A DNA stretch of 6,106 nt, taken from Proteobacteria bacterium UBA3588. Lineage in GTDB: Bacteria > Pseudomonadota > Gammaproteobacteria > Thiohalomonadales > Thiohalomonadaceae. Position numbers and translations under genes: made by a program. Position 1 is the stretch's first letter; every line of letters begins with the position of its first letter. Positions 1-6,057 of the stretch are shown here, piece after piece. The notes under the pieces were generated by a model that saw nothing but the letters and a program-made list of their open reading frames with translations, searched no databases and was not told where the DNA came from. The DNA lies in NCBI GenBank assembly GCA_002376325.1, contig DFMR01000189.1, forward strand, positions 4,147 to 10,252. Reading direction: 5' to 3'.

Positions 1-56
1 CCGATTTTCGGACTCGCACGACTGGCACTCAATCGCTGTCGCAACGGCAATAACTG

Positions 57-1208
57 TCAGCGCCTCTCCATCGGCACGTACTCCCGCAACGGCTCCCCGG
101 TATAGACCTGGGTCGGCCGGAAAATGCGATTATCCGCCAGCTGTTCGCGCCAATGGGCCAGCCACCCGGCGGAGCGGGCCACCGCAAAGATCGAGGTGAA
201 CTGGTCCGGCGGGATGCCCATCTCGGTGTACAGTATCCCGGAGTAAAAATCCACGTTGGGGTAGACGCCTTTGGCCCCCAACCGCTCGGCGGCCGCTTCT
301 TCCAGGGCCAGTGCGGTCTCGAATTCGGCGCTGACGCCGCGGTCACGAGCCAACTTTTCCACCAGTCGCTGCAGAATTTTGGCGCGCGGATCCTTGACCT
401 TGTACTCGCGGTGCCCAAAACCCCACACCTTCTCCTTATTGGCCAGCCTCTGTTCCAGCCATGGCTTCACATTCCTGGTCGAGCCGATCTGCTTGAGCAT
501 ATCGACCACCTTCTGGTTGGCGCCGCCATGCAGTGGGCCGGACAGCGTGCCGACCGCCGCGGCGACCACACCGTAGGGGCTGGCCAGGGTGGAACCGGCC
601 ACCAGTGCGGCGAAAGTGGAGGCATTGATGGTGTGCTCGGCATGGAGTATCAGACAGGTGTCCATGATATCGGCCAACAGTGGGTCCGGCTCGGCACTGT
701 TGAACATATAAAGCAGATTTTCGGCAAAATTGAGGTCACAACGAGGAGAAATGGGGTCGTAACCGTTACGGATGTGCTCCCACATGGTCACGATCACCGG
801 CATCCGCGCGATGATCTTGATGGTCATGTTGTGGATGTAATTGAGGTCGTCGCACAGCTCGCTGTTGGTGAGGCACTCCTTGCCTGGGTAAAACATGCCA
901 AGGCTGGCAACGGCGGTCTGCAGCAGTTCCATCGGATGGCCGGTGGTCGGCAGATGCTTCATCATCTCGCGGATGTTGTACTTCACCCGCCGGTTGCGCC
1001 GCAAATGGTCGTCAAACTCGGCCAATTCCGCCGGCTTCGGCAGGCGACCGTCGAGCAGCAGCAATGTGGTCTCCTCAAACGTGCTGTGCTCAGCCAATTG
1101 CTCGATGGGATAACCGCGATAGGCGAGGATCCCCTTCTCGCCGTCGATGCAGGAGATATTGGAACGGGTGGCAGGTACCCCTTCAAGACCCGGCAAATAC
1201 TCGCTCAT
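57..1208 (-). CDS. gltA: Citrate synthase (short, about 380-residue type)
   Basis: Condenses oxaloacetate and acetyl-CoA to citrate, the entry step of the TCA cycle, in the cytoplasm. The 383-residue product carries the family's catalytic set: His227 in SGPLHGGAN, His266 in GFGHREYKVKDPR and Asp320 in PNVDFYSG. Arg275, Arg345 and Arg361/364 sit where substrate-binding arginines are expected. The reading frame is open 8 codons further upstream, but the ATG at 1208 follows a GGAGG by 5 nt and gives the usual N-terminus (MSEYLPGLEGVPATRS), so I chose it. The protein is shorter than the roughly 427-residue NADH-sensitive GltA of enterics and lacks its N-terminal extension. It resembles the short citrate/2-methylcitrate synthase branch. 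No prp genes lie nearby, so citrate synthase is the better call, but methylcitrate synthase activity cannot be excluded. A terminator upstream isolates it from erpA. Confidence 0.93.
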   Translation of the reverse strand: MSEYLPGLEGVPATRSNISCIDGEKGILAYRGYPIEQLAEHSTFEETTLLLLDGRLPKPAELAEFDDHLRRNRRVKYNIREMMKHLPTTGHPMELLQTAVASLGMFYPGKECLTNSELCDDLNYIHNMTIKIIARMPVIVTMWEHIRNGYDPISPRCDLNFAENLLYMFNSAEPDPLLADIMDTCLILHAEHTINASTFAALVAGSTLASPYGVVAAAVGTLSGPLHGGANQKVVDMLKQIGSTRNVKPWLEQRLANKEKVWGFGHREYKVKDPRAKILQRLVEKLARDRGVSAEFETALALEEAAAERLGAKGVYPNVDFYSGILYTEMGIPPDQFTSIFAVARSAGWLAHWREQLADNRIFRPTQVYTGEPLREYVPMERR

Positions 1209-1213
1209 CCTCT

Positions 1214-1218
1214 CCTCC
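1214..1218 (-). promoter_or_regulatory. Shine-Dalgarno of citrate synthase
   Basis: GGAGG on the minus strand, 5 nt before the ATG at 1208 and within GGAGGAGAGG. It decides the start in favour of the second Met of the open frame; the Met at 1232 has no comparable site. Confidence 0.8.
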
Positions 1219-1241
1219 GAACGCCAAAACAAAGGCGCATA

Positions 1242-1250
1242 AGAATACCA
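1242..1250 (-). promoter_or_regulatory. Possible extended -10 of the citrate synthase promoter
   Basis: The minus strand reads TGGTATTCT, an extended -10 (TGn) with a 4/6 match to TATAAT, about 34 nt before the start codon. It lies in the 102-bp gap between the erpA terminator and the gene, where a promoter is needed. No recognisable -35 hexamer lies 16-18 bp upstream, so the call is weak. A promoter that depends on an activator would look similar. Confidence 0.25.
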
Positions 1251-1310
1251 GATATGACCACGCGGCGTCCCCTGGCCGCCCGGTCACAACATAACTCGTT
1301 ATTTCTTGGG

Positions 1311-1354
1311 AAAAAACAACGAGGCCCCGAACCGCCGTTGGCGATCCGGGGCCT
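1311..1354 (-). terminator. Intrinsic terminator after erpA
   Basis: A perfect 8-bp GC-rich stem (CGGGGCCT/AGGCCCCG family, 1322-1329 pairing with 1347-1354) is topped by a second 4-bp stem (1333-1336 with 1340-1343, 3-nt loop). On the minus strand it is followed directly by a T-rich run ending in six Ts (1320 to 1311). It starts 18 bp after the erpA stop, so it ends transcripts coming from erpA and separates them from citrate synthase. Confidence 0.88.
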
Positions 1355-1372
1355 GCTGGGAGGATCGAGCCG

Positions 1373-1714
1373 TCAGACGGAGAACGAAGAACCGCAACCG
1401 CAAGTCGTGGTCGCGTTGGGATTGCGGATCACGAACTGCGCGCCTTCCAGTCCCTCGGTATAATCGATCTCCGCGCCTACCAGATACTGGTAGCTCATCG
1501 GGTCGATCAACAGGGTCACCCCCGCCTTCTCCACGGCGGTATCCCCTTCGTTCATATTCTCATCGAAGGTGAAACCGTATTGAAAGCCGGAGCAACCGCC
1601 ACCGGTAACAAATACCCGCAGCTTCAAGTTGCTGTTGCCTTCCTCGTCAATCAGCGATCTCACCTTGCTGGCGGCGCTATCGGTAAAAATCAGCATGCTA
1701 TCGACATCATTCAT
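1373..1714 (-). CDS. erpA: Iron-sulfur cluster insertion protein ErpA (A-type carrier)
   Basis: A small cytoplasmic A-type carrier that receives an Fe-S cluster and delivers it to apo-enzymes; in E. coli ErpA serves IspG/IspH and respiratory enzymes. The 113-residue product has the three conserved cysteines of the HesB/IscA fold: Cys41 in TGGGCSGFQY and Cys105/Cys107 in the C-terminal TTCGCGSSF. Spacing and length match E. coli ErpA (Cys42/106/108). The frame is open 14 codons further upstream, but ATG 1714 has GGAGA 6 nt before it and gives the normal N-terminus. The upstream codons overlap the promoter region and look non-coding. It lies 66 bp after bactofilin with its own strong promoter and is followed by an intrinsic terminator. 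IscA is the alternative name, but the absence of isc genes and the argC neighbourhood favour ErpA. Confidence 0.93.
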   Translation of the reverse strand: MNDVDSMLIFTDSAASKVRSLIDEEGNSNLKLRVFVTGGGCSGFQYGFTFDENMNEGDTAVEKAGVTLLIDPMSYQYLVGAEIDYTEGLEGAQFVIRNPNATTTCGCGSSFSV

Positions 1715-1720
1715 CACATC

Positions 1721-1725
1721 TCTCC
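1721..1725 (-). promoter_or_regulatory. Shine-Dalgarno of erpA
   Basis: GGAGA on the minus strand, 6 nt before the ATG at 1714. It supports this start over the upstream Met at 1756. Confidence 0.7.
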
Positions 1726-1747
1726 ACACAAAAACCAGGGCGGCATT

Positions 1748-1768
1748 GGATACCAATTATCGGTATCC
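1748..1768. promoter_or_regulatory. Perfect inverted repeat over the erpA -10 box (putative operator)
   Basis: GGATACC (1748-1754) and GGTATCC (1762-1768) are perfect 7-bp arms around a 7-bp AT-rich centre (1755-1761) that contains the whole erpA -10 hexamer. A dyad centred on the -10 box is a classic position for a repressor. It does not fit the IscR type 1 or type 2 consensus as I know them, so the regulator is unknown. It lacks a T-run, so it is not a terminator of the bactofilin transcript. Confidence 0.5.
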
Positions 1769-1784
1769 CGAGTCAAACAGTCAA
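1756..1784 (-). promoter_or_regulatory. Sigma70-type promoter of erpA
   Basis: On the minus strand a -35 box TTGACT (1784-1779, 5/6) and a -10 box GATAAT (1761-1756, 5/6) are separated by exactly 17 bp. Transcription would start near 1749, giving a leader of about 35 nt that carries the erpA Shine-Dalgarno. The -35 box overlaps the bactofilin stop codon (1781-1783). A second TTGACT (1776-1771) follows 2 bp after the first. erpA can therefore be expressed apart from the upstream cluster. Confidence 0.72.
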
Positions 1785-2218
1785 GAATCACCCAATACGG
1801 GCTCCTCGGCGGTCGGCACCGGGCCATGATGCTTGGCGGATGACGAAGCCATGCCTTCGGCACGATGCACCAGATTGCCGTTCACCTCCGCGCCGCGGGC
1901 CATCTCAATAACCGTATAGTATACGTTGCCATTCACCCGCGCGTGGGCAGCCAGTTCGATATGGTTGGCGGCATAGACGTCCCCCATCACGGTACCGTTC
2001 AATACTACGTTGGGTACCCGGACCTCACCCTCGATCAGACCGCGCTCGGAGAGACTGAGCACCGAACCGCTGTCCTGATCGGCAATGACATTGCCCTTCA
2101 CCGTGCCATCGACGTGCAAACCGCCGCTGAACACCACGTCGCCGCGCAACTCGGTATTCTGGCCGATCAGCGTATCGATCTTGGCGGTCTTGGTTGTTGA
2201 CTTAGACTTGCCCCACAT
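1781..2218 (-). CDS. Bactofilin family polymer-forming cytoskeletal protein
   Basis: Bactofilins assemble without nucleotides into filaments or sheets, usually at the inner membrane, and help localise cell-wall or division enzymes. The 145-residue product has the single bactofilin domain (about residues 14-118): a run of short beta-strand repeats with G-x-V and N-G-x-V turns (RGDVVFSGGLHVDGTV, LNGTVMGDV, VNGNVYYTV, VNGNLVH) that folds as a right-handed beta-helix. It is flanked by a short basic N-terminus (MWGKSKSTTKTAK) and a disordered Ala/Glu/Pro/Ser C-tail from about 120, the usual layout. No membrane segment is visible. The start ATG lies 6 nt after the stop of the DUF6776-like gene, and its AGGAGGG (2235-2229) lies across that gene's last codons, which suggests translational coupling. 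The specific role in this organism is not known. Confidence 0.9.
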   Translation of the reverse strand: MWGKSKSTTKTAKIDTLIGQNTELRGDVVFSGGLHVDGTVKGNVIADQDSGSVLSLSERGLIEGEVRVPNVVLNGTVMGDVYAANHIELAAHARVNGNVYYTVIEMARGAEVNGNLVHRAEGMASSSAKHHGPVPTAEEPVLGDS

Positions 2219-2224
2219 TGGTCG

Positions 2225-2935
2225 TCAGCCCTCCTCTGGTGGCCAATCGAAGGTTTTTTCGACCTTCTCTGTATTGCCGTATGGTTCGACCTTCACCACC
2301 ACCCGCGTTGGCGCAAATCCGGCCGGGAGCGTGATGTCACCCTCGAAATTCTGGAAATATTTAAAGCTGAAACTGAGAACCTTATTGCCATCGGACGCGA
2401 GGGAATCGAGCGACAAGACCTTGCTTTGCCCCGCCTGCAGTCCCTCGACGTTCAACAATATCTTCCCGCGGGCTAACCTATCACCTTTCAGTACCTGGGT
2501 TAAGACCAGCTTATAGCGAAAACCGTTCTTGGTCCCATTCGGAGTCACGCCAAAGGCCTCGATCCGCAACCCCTGCTGCGCGTCCTTGGGCGACACAATA
2601 CCGCGATAAAAAGCCAATTGTCCTTTTAAGTCCGCAACTTGAGACTGCAGATTGGTCACGGTGGACTCAAGATCCTGATACGCCTTGTGATCAATCTGCA
2701 TACCTCGCTGCAGGATGGCATTCTGTTCCTGCAGCTTTTCCAGGGCCGCCGAGCATTGCTGACCCGCCTGCTGCAACCGAGCCTGTGCATGTTCCGCCGC
2801 CAGACTGTCATAGCCGGCGCGTGCGCGCCCATATTCAAACAAGCCCCAGCCGCCGAGCAGAACGCCAACCGCTACGACGGCGATGATCAGTCGGGTGCGC
2901 CAGGGGCGATGGGGCTTGACGATCAGCGAACTCAT
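2225..2935 (-). CDS. DUF6776-like membrane-anchored coiled-coil protein
   Basis: A 236-residue protein of unknown function. Residues 1-14 are short and basic, 15-33 form one hydrophobic segment (LIIAVVAVGVLLGGWGLF), and about 42-108 are a Gln/Leu/Ala-rich coiled coil. The C-terminal part (about 109-230) is compact and probably beta-rich, with marked motifs FYRGIVSP (109-116), FKYFQNFEG (191-199) and LPAGFAP (203-209). The topology fits a single-pass inner-membrane protein with the coiled coil and C-terminal domain in the periplasm. It starts inside the argC stop (ATGA at 2935-2932) without a clear Shine-Dalgarno, so it is likely translated by coupling. The bactofilin gene follows 6 nt later, so a role as membrane or periplasmic partner of the bactofilin is a reasonable inference. 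The family name is from memory of gammaproteobacterial homologues in the same place; no enzymatic motif is visible. Confidence 0.8.
   Translation of the reverse strand: MSSLIVKPHRPWRTRLIIAVVAVGVLLGGWGLFEYGRARAGYDSLAAEHAQARLQQAGQQCSAALEKLQEQNAILQRGMQIDHKAYQDLESTVTNLQSQVADLKGQLAFYRGIVSPKDAQQGLRIEAFGVTPNGTKNGFRYKLVLTQVLKGDRLARGKILLNVEGLQAGQSKVLSLDSLASDGNKVLSFSFKYFQNFEGDITLPAGFAPTRVVVKVEPYGNTEKVEKTFDWPPEEG
2229..2235 (-). promoter_or_regulatory. Shine-Dalgarno of bactofilin inside the upstream gene
   Basis: AGGAGGG on the minus strand forms part of the last Glu-Glu-Gly codons before the TGA at 2227-2225 and lies 10 nt before the bactofilin ATG. A ribosome finishing the upstream gene would clear or refill this site, so the two products are probably made in linked amounts. 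Confidence 0.65.
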
Positions 2936-3963
2936 GGCAGGACGGCAATATGGTCGATCCCCGCACTCTCAGCGAAACCGAACATGATATTCATATTCTG
3001 CACCGCCTGGCCGGCCGCGCCCTTCACCAGATTGTCGATCACCGACAGCACCACCACGGTTTCGGCATCCTGGGGACGGTGGAGGGCGATGCGGCATACG
3101 TTGGTGCCGCGCACCGTGCGCGTTTCCGGATGTGCCTTGGCGGGCAGCACGTCGACAAACGGCTCCCCGGCGTAGCGCTCTTCATAGAGAGCCTGCAGAT
3201 CGACATCGCCGTCGTTCAGACGGCCATACAGGGTCGCGTGAATGCCGCGCACCATCGGCAACAGGTGCGGTACAAACGTCAGTCCGACGGACTCGCCTGC
3301 GGCATCCTCCAGCCGTTCGCGGATCTCCGGCAGATGGCGATGCCCCGGCACCGCGTAGGCCTTGAAACTGCCTTCAACCTCGGCCAGCAGCAACCCGACC
3401 TCGCCCTTGCGGCCGGCGCCGGAGATACCGGACTTGCAGTCCGCGACCAGCCCCTCGCGACTGATCAGGCCCTGCTCCACCAGCGGCAGGAATCCGAGCA
3501 GGGTCGCCGTCGGATAACAGCCGGGATTGGCGATAAGGCGCGCATCCTTGATGACGGCGCGATTGATCTCCGGCAGGCCGTATACGGCCTCGGCCACCAG
3601 CTCGGGACAGGCGTGGCTCATGCCATACCATTTTTCCCACAGGGCGATATCCTTGATGCGGAAGTCGGCAGCCAGATCGATAACCTTGACTCCGGCCTCC
3701 AGCAGTTCACGCGCCATCCCCATGGCGGTGCCGTTGGGGGTGGCGAAAAACACCACATCGCACTCCTTCAGCGCACCCATGTCCGGCACGGAAAAACGCA
3801 ACCCCAGGCGACCACGCAGGTTGGGAAACATATCGGCTACCGCAACACCCTCCTCCGAACGGGAGGTGATGACGCGCAGCGCAGCGTGTGGATGGTTCGC
3901 GAGAAGGCGCAGAAGTTCGACGCCGGTGTAGCCGGTGCCGCCGACAATACCCACCTGGATCAT
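2932..3963 (-). CDS. argC: N-acetyl-gamma-glutamyl-phosphate reductase
   Basis: Third step of arginine biosynthesis: NADPH-dependent reduction of N-acetylglutamyl-5-phosphate to the semialdehyde, in the cytoplasm. The 343-residue product has the N-terminal dinucleotide-binding loop GIVGGTGYTG (5-14), the substrate-phosphate region around LAADFR (97-102), the catalytic Cys149 in IANPGCYPT and the conserved PGHRHLPEI (206-214) containing the catalytic His. Length is typical of the single-domain bacterial enzyme. The frame is open 29 codons further upstream, but those codons do not resemble the family and ATG 3963 gives the canonical MIQVGIVGG start. The Shine-Dalgarno is weak (AGGA, 12 nt upstream). 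It is first in the cluster with the DUF6776-like and bactofilin genes; no other arg gene is in the window. No convincing promoter or ArgR box was found upstream. Confidence 0.96.
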   Translation of the reverse strand: MIQVGIVGGTGYTGVELLRLLANHPHAALRVITSRSEEGVAVADMFPNLRGRLGLRFSVPDMGALKECDVVFFATPNGTAMGMARELLEAGVKVIDLAADFRIKDIALWEKWYGMSHACPELVAEAVYGLPEINRAVIKDARLIANPGCYPTATLLGFLPLVEQGLISREGLVADCKSGISGAGRKGEVGLLLAEVEGSFKAYAVPGHRHLPEIRERLEDAAGESVGLTFVPHLLPMVRGIHATLYGRLNDGDVDLQALYEERYAGEPFVDVLPAKAHPETRTVRGTNVCRIALHRPQDAETVVVLSVIDNLVKGAAGQAVQNMNIMFGFAESAGIDHIAVLP

Positions 3964-4056
3964 GGTTCTGAATAGTCCTGTACGATCAGTAAGACGCTGG
4001 AAGGGGCATGATAAGAGGTGGCCGGTCAAAGAAAAAGTGCCCATGTTCACCGAAAC

Positions 4057-4078
4057 ACGATTTTAGTCGCTAAATCGT
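4057..4078. repeat. Imperfect palindrome upstream of argC
   Basis: ACGATTT (4057-4063) pairs perfectly with AAATCGT (4072-4078). With one unpaired T (4064) the pairing extends inward as AG/CT to a TCG centre. It lies about 95 bp upstream of the argC start and 220 bp upstream of clc. It could be a regulator site or a leader hairpin for argC; there is no T-run that would make it a terminator. It does not match an ArgR box well. Confidence 0.4.
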
Positions 4079-4232
4079 CGATTCAAAACGAACCGGACCC
4101 GTCATCCCCGCACGGGAGACCACTTTCACGAAAATCATACACGGCATCCGTCGAGGTCGATCATCTCCATCTGTTGCACGCGTAAATCGCGCGGCTGCAC
4201 CCGCACCGGCAAGCCCGTTCCGGCGGCAATGG

Positions 4233-4261
4233 CTGACGAAGGACGCCAAAGTACGTATCAT
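4233..4261 (+). promoter_or_regulatory. Probable sigma70 promoter of clc
   Basis: CTGACG (4233-4238, 4/6 to TTGACA) and TATCAT (4256-4261, 5/6 to TATAAT) are spaced 17 bp apart. Transcription would begin near 4268 and give a leader of about 32 nt. It is the best promoter-like pair before the clc start. The leader has only a weak purine-rich GGGG (4286-4289) as ribosome site. Confidence 0.5.
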
Positions 4262-4299
4262 AAGCCAAATTCGCTAACAATAGCCGGGGTCTGATATCG

Positions 4300-6057
4300 A
4301 TGCGGTGGTTACTGCGCCTCCAGCGCACCACGCGGCTCATCATCCTCAGCGTCGTTCTCGGCGTGGTGGGTGCGCTTGGCGCTCAGCTGTTCATCTGGCT
4401 GTTGCACATGGCGGAGCTGTGGATCCTCATACCGATCAGCGGTTACAAATTCATAGATGTCGCCCAGGCCCACGCCATGGGCACGGCACCGAGCGGCGGC
4501 CATTGGTATTGGCTGATCCCGGTCGCCACCACGCTCGGCGGACTTATCTCCGGCATTTTGGTATACACCTGGGCGCCCGAGGCCGAAGGCCACGGCACCG
4601 ACGCCGCCGTCAAGGGATACCACCGCACGGCCGGGCGGATCCGTTATCGCGTACCGCTGATCAAAACCATCGCCAGCGCAATCACCATCGGCTCCGGCGG
4701 GTCGGCCGGACGCGAAGGACCCACCGCGCAGATTGCCGCAGGCATCGGCGCGATCATCGGCGGCGTGCTCAATCTGCCGGACGAAGAGCGACGCGTGCTC
4801 CTGCTGGTCGGCATGGCCGCGGGTCTGTCGGCCATATTCAAAAGCCCGCTGGGGACGGCGTTGTTCGCGGTGGAGATTCTCTACAGCACCATGGCGTTCG
4901 AAGGCCGTTACCTGACCTTCACCCTGATCGCATCGGCGGTCGCCTATACCATCACCGGCCTGTTCAACGGCTGGTCGCCGTTGTTCGTTCTCCCCCGCGA
5001 CGTGACTTTCGGAGCCCCGGTCGATCTGTTCTGGTTCGTGGTGCTGGCGGCCCTGGCCGGCTGTCTCGGCGCACTGTTGCCGACGGTGTTCTATTGGACC
5101 CGCGATACCTTCCATAAGCTGCGGATCCCCAATCAGCTAAAGCCCGCCATCGGCGGACTCGGCATGGGTTTGCTCGGTCTGCTGGCGCCGCCGCTGCTGG
5201 GCGGCGGCTATGGCTACGTTCAGTTTGCCCTGCAGGGCGGCGGCGGAATGGCCGTATGGCTGTTGCTGGTGCTGTCGGTAGGAAAAATCCTTGCCCTGTC
5301 GCTAACGGTTGCCTCCGGCGGGTCGGGCGGCGTGTTTGCGCCCAGCCTCTATGTGGGTGCCCTGCTGGGCGCCGCGTTTGCCGTACTGCTGCACACCTTG
5401 GACATCACCGGCATTCCCACCACGGCACTCGCCGTCGTCGGGATGGCGGCGCTGTTCGCCGGTGCTGCGCGGGTTCCCATCGCCTCGCTCGTCATGGTCG
5501 CGGAGATGACTGGGGGCTACCACCTGATCATGCCCACCATGCTGGCGGTCGCGGTCAGCTACCTGGTACAAGTGGGACTGACCCGAACCTTCAAATACCC
5601 CACCCTGTACGAAGCCCAGGTACCGTCGCCGGCGGCCAGTCCGGCCAACGCCGAGATGTTTTCCCAGATCGTCGCGGATTTCTTGCAGGAAAATCGTTTG
5701 GACGGCGGCACACTGCATCATCACCTCTCGATGGCCTTGGCCAACGGTGACGGGATCCCGCTGGCGCGCGGCCATGAGTTGCTCTATCGCGTTGCACTGG
5801 ACTCCGGAACACCGGCTGCCGGGCAACAGGTACGCCATGTCGCCTGCCCCGACGTGGTCATCGTAGGGGTGTTGCGCGGCGAAAAGGAGCTCGTCCCGGC
5901 GGCAGACACCGTGTTGCTGGTAGGTGATGAACTGTTGATTGCCGGCACCCCTTCTGCGGTGAAAGATTTCAAAGAACGCGTCGGCCCGCCCACCATGCCG
6001 AGCGACGAGGCGCTGGAACAATTGGAGGAGTCGCAAAACGCGGCACGCCGGCCATAG
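4300..6057 (+). CDS. CLC-type chloride channel/transporter with C-terminal TrkA-C domain
   Basis: An inner-membrane anion channel or anion/proton exchanger; CLC proteins are homodimers with one pore per subunit. The 585-residue product has the CLC core at about 12-438. The gating glutamate is Glu139 in GREGP, Phe346 lies in GGSGGVFAP and Tyr437 in PTLYEAQ, equivalent to E. coli ClcA Glu148, Phe357 and Tyr445. Two key positions differ: the central Ser107 motif GSGIP reads GHGTD here (His98), and the internal proton glutamate Glu203 is Ile193. Both alignments are anchored by near-constant spacing to GREGP and to the PLxxxLF segment. Residues about 486-560 resemble a TrkA-C/RCK_C ligand-binding domain (RVALDSGTPAAGQQV, VPAADTVLLVGDELLIAGT), which suggests cytoplasmic gating by a small ligand. 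The last 25 residues are charged and probably disordered. ATG 4300 suits the family; a stop lies 13 codons upstream. Whether it is channel or exchanger is unresolved. Confidence 0.9.
   Translation: MRWLLRLQRTTRLIILSVVLGVVGALGAQLFIWLLHMAELWILIPISGYKFIDVAQAHAMGTAPSGGHWYWLIPVATTLGGLISGILVYTWAPEAEGHGTDAAVKGYHRTAGRIRYRVPLIKTIASAITIGSGGSAGREGPTAQIAAGIGAIIGGVLNLPDEERRVLLLVGMAAGLSAIFKSPLGTALFAVEILYSTMAFEGRYLTFTLIASAVAYTITGLFNGWSPLFVLPRDVTFGAPVDLFWFVVLAALAGCLGALLPTVFYWTRDTFHKLRIPNQLKPAIGGLGMGLLGLLAPPLLGGGYGYVQFALQGGGGMAVWLLLVLSVGKILALSLTVASGGSGGVFAPSLYVGALLGAAFAVLLHTLDITGIPTTALAVVGMAALFAGAARVPIASLVMVAEMTGGYHLIMPTMLAVAVSYLVQVGLTRTFKYPTLYEAQVPSPAASPANAEMFSQIVADFLQENRLDGGTLHHHLSMALANGDGIPLARGHELLYRVALDSGTPAAGQQVRHVACPDVVIVGVLRGEKELVPAADTVLLVGDELLIAGTPSAVKDFKERVGPPTMPSDEALEQLEESQNAARRP
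5755..5979 (+). other. TrkA-C (RCK_C)-like domain of the CLC protein
   Basis: Encodes residues about 486-560. The pattern SGTPAAGQQVRHV, then DVVIVGVLRGEKELVPAADTVLLVGDELLIAGT follows the usual TrkA-C order: a Gly after a small-residue turn, a hydrophobic strand ending in an Arg-Gly turn, VP-x-x-D-T-x-L, then GDELL. In other transporters this domain binds small ligands and controls gating. The ligand here is not known. A stretch at about 440-485 with HHH links it to the membrane core. Confidence 0.7.

Larger units (their letters stand above)
3964..4299. other. Divergent intergenic region between argC and clc
   Basis: A 336-bp stretch without a credible gene. It must contain the control regions of both argC (minus) and clc (plus). 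I can support a clc promoter at 4233-4261 and an imperfect palindrome at 4057-4078. Short open frames here (60-63 codons, minus strand) have no Shine-Dalgarno or protein-like composition. No tRNA arms or intrinsic terminator were found. For argC there is a minus-strand TATCAT (4013-4008) but no matching -35 box. Confidence 0.6.

Noticed and set aside
1..56. Terminator or further gene after citrate synthase
   Set aside because: Only a 4-bp CCGA/TCGG hairpin is seen at 1-11, with no adequate T-run; the window ends too soon to tell.
153..1463. 436-codon open frame on the plus strand
   Set aside because: It lies opposite citrate synthase and part of erpA, has no Shine-Dalgarno and an unprotein-like His/Gln/Gly-rich composition. 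It is an antisense shadow in GC-rich DNA.
2950..3975. 341-codon open frame on the plus strand
   Set aside because: It lies opposite argC along its length; the argC frame has all family motifs, so this one is a shadow.
3964..4050. 29-residue N-terminal extension of ArgC
   Set aside because: The extension does not resemble ArgC and includes the region expected to hold the argC leader; the ATG at 3963 gives the canonical N-terminus.
4062..4090. Possible ArgR box upstream of argC (minus-strand TGAAT followed by ATTTA)
   Set aside because: The half-sites are poorly matched and the spacing is 5 rather than 4, so it is not better than chance in an AT-richer stretch.
4079..4100. tRNA-like GGTTCG element in the intergenic region
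   Set aside because: The TψC-like string has no matching acceptor, D or anticodon arms on either strand.
4309..5115. 268-codon minus-strand frame, and another of 261 codons at 5302-6087
   Set aside because: Both are antisense to the CLC gene, with low-complexity Arg/Gln/His/Gly-rich translations and no family features.
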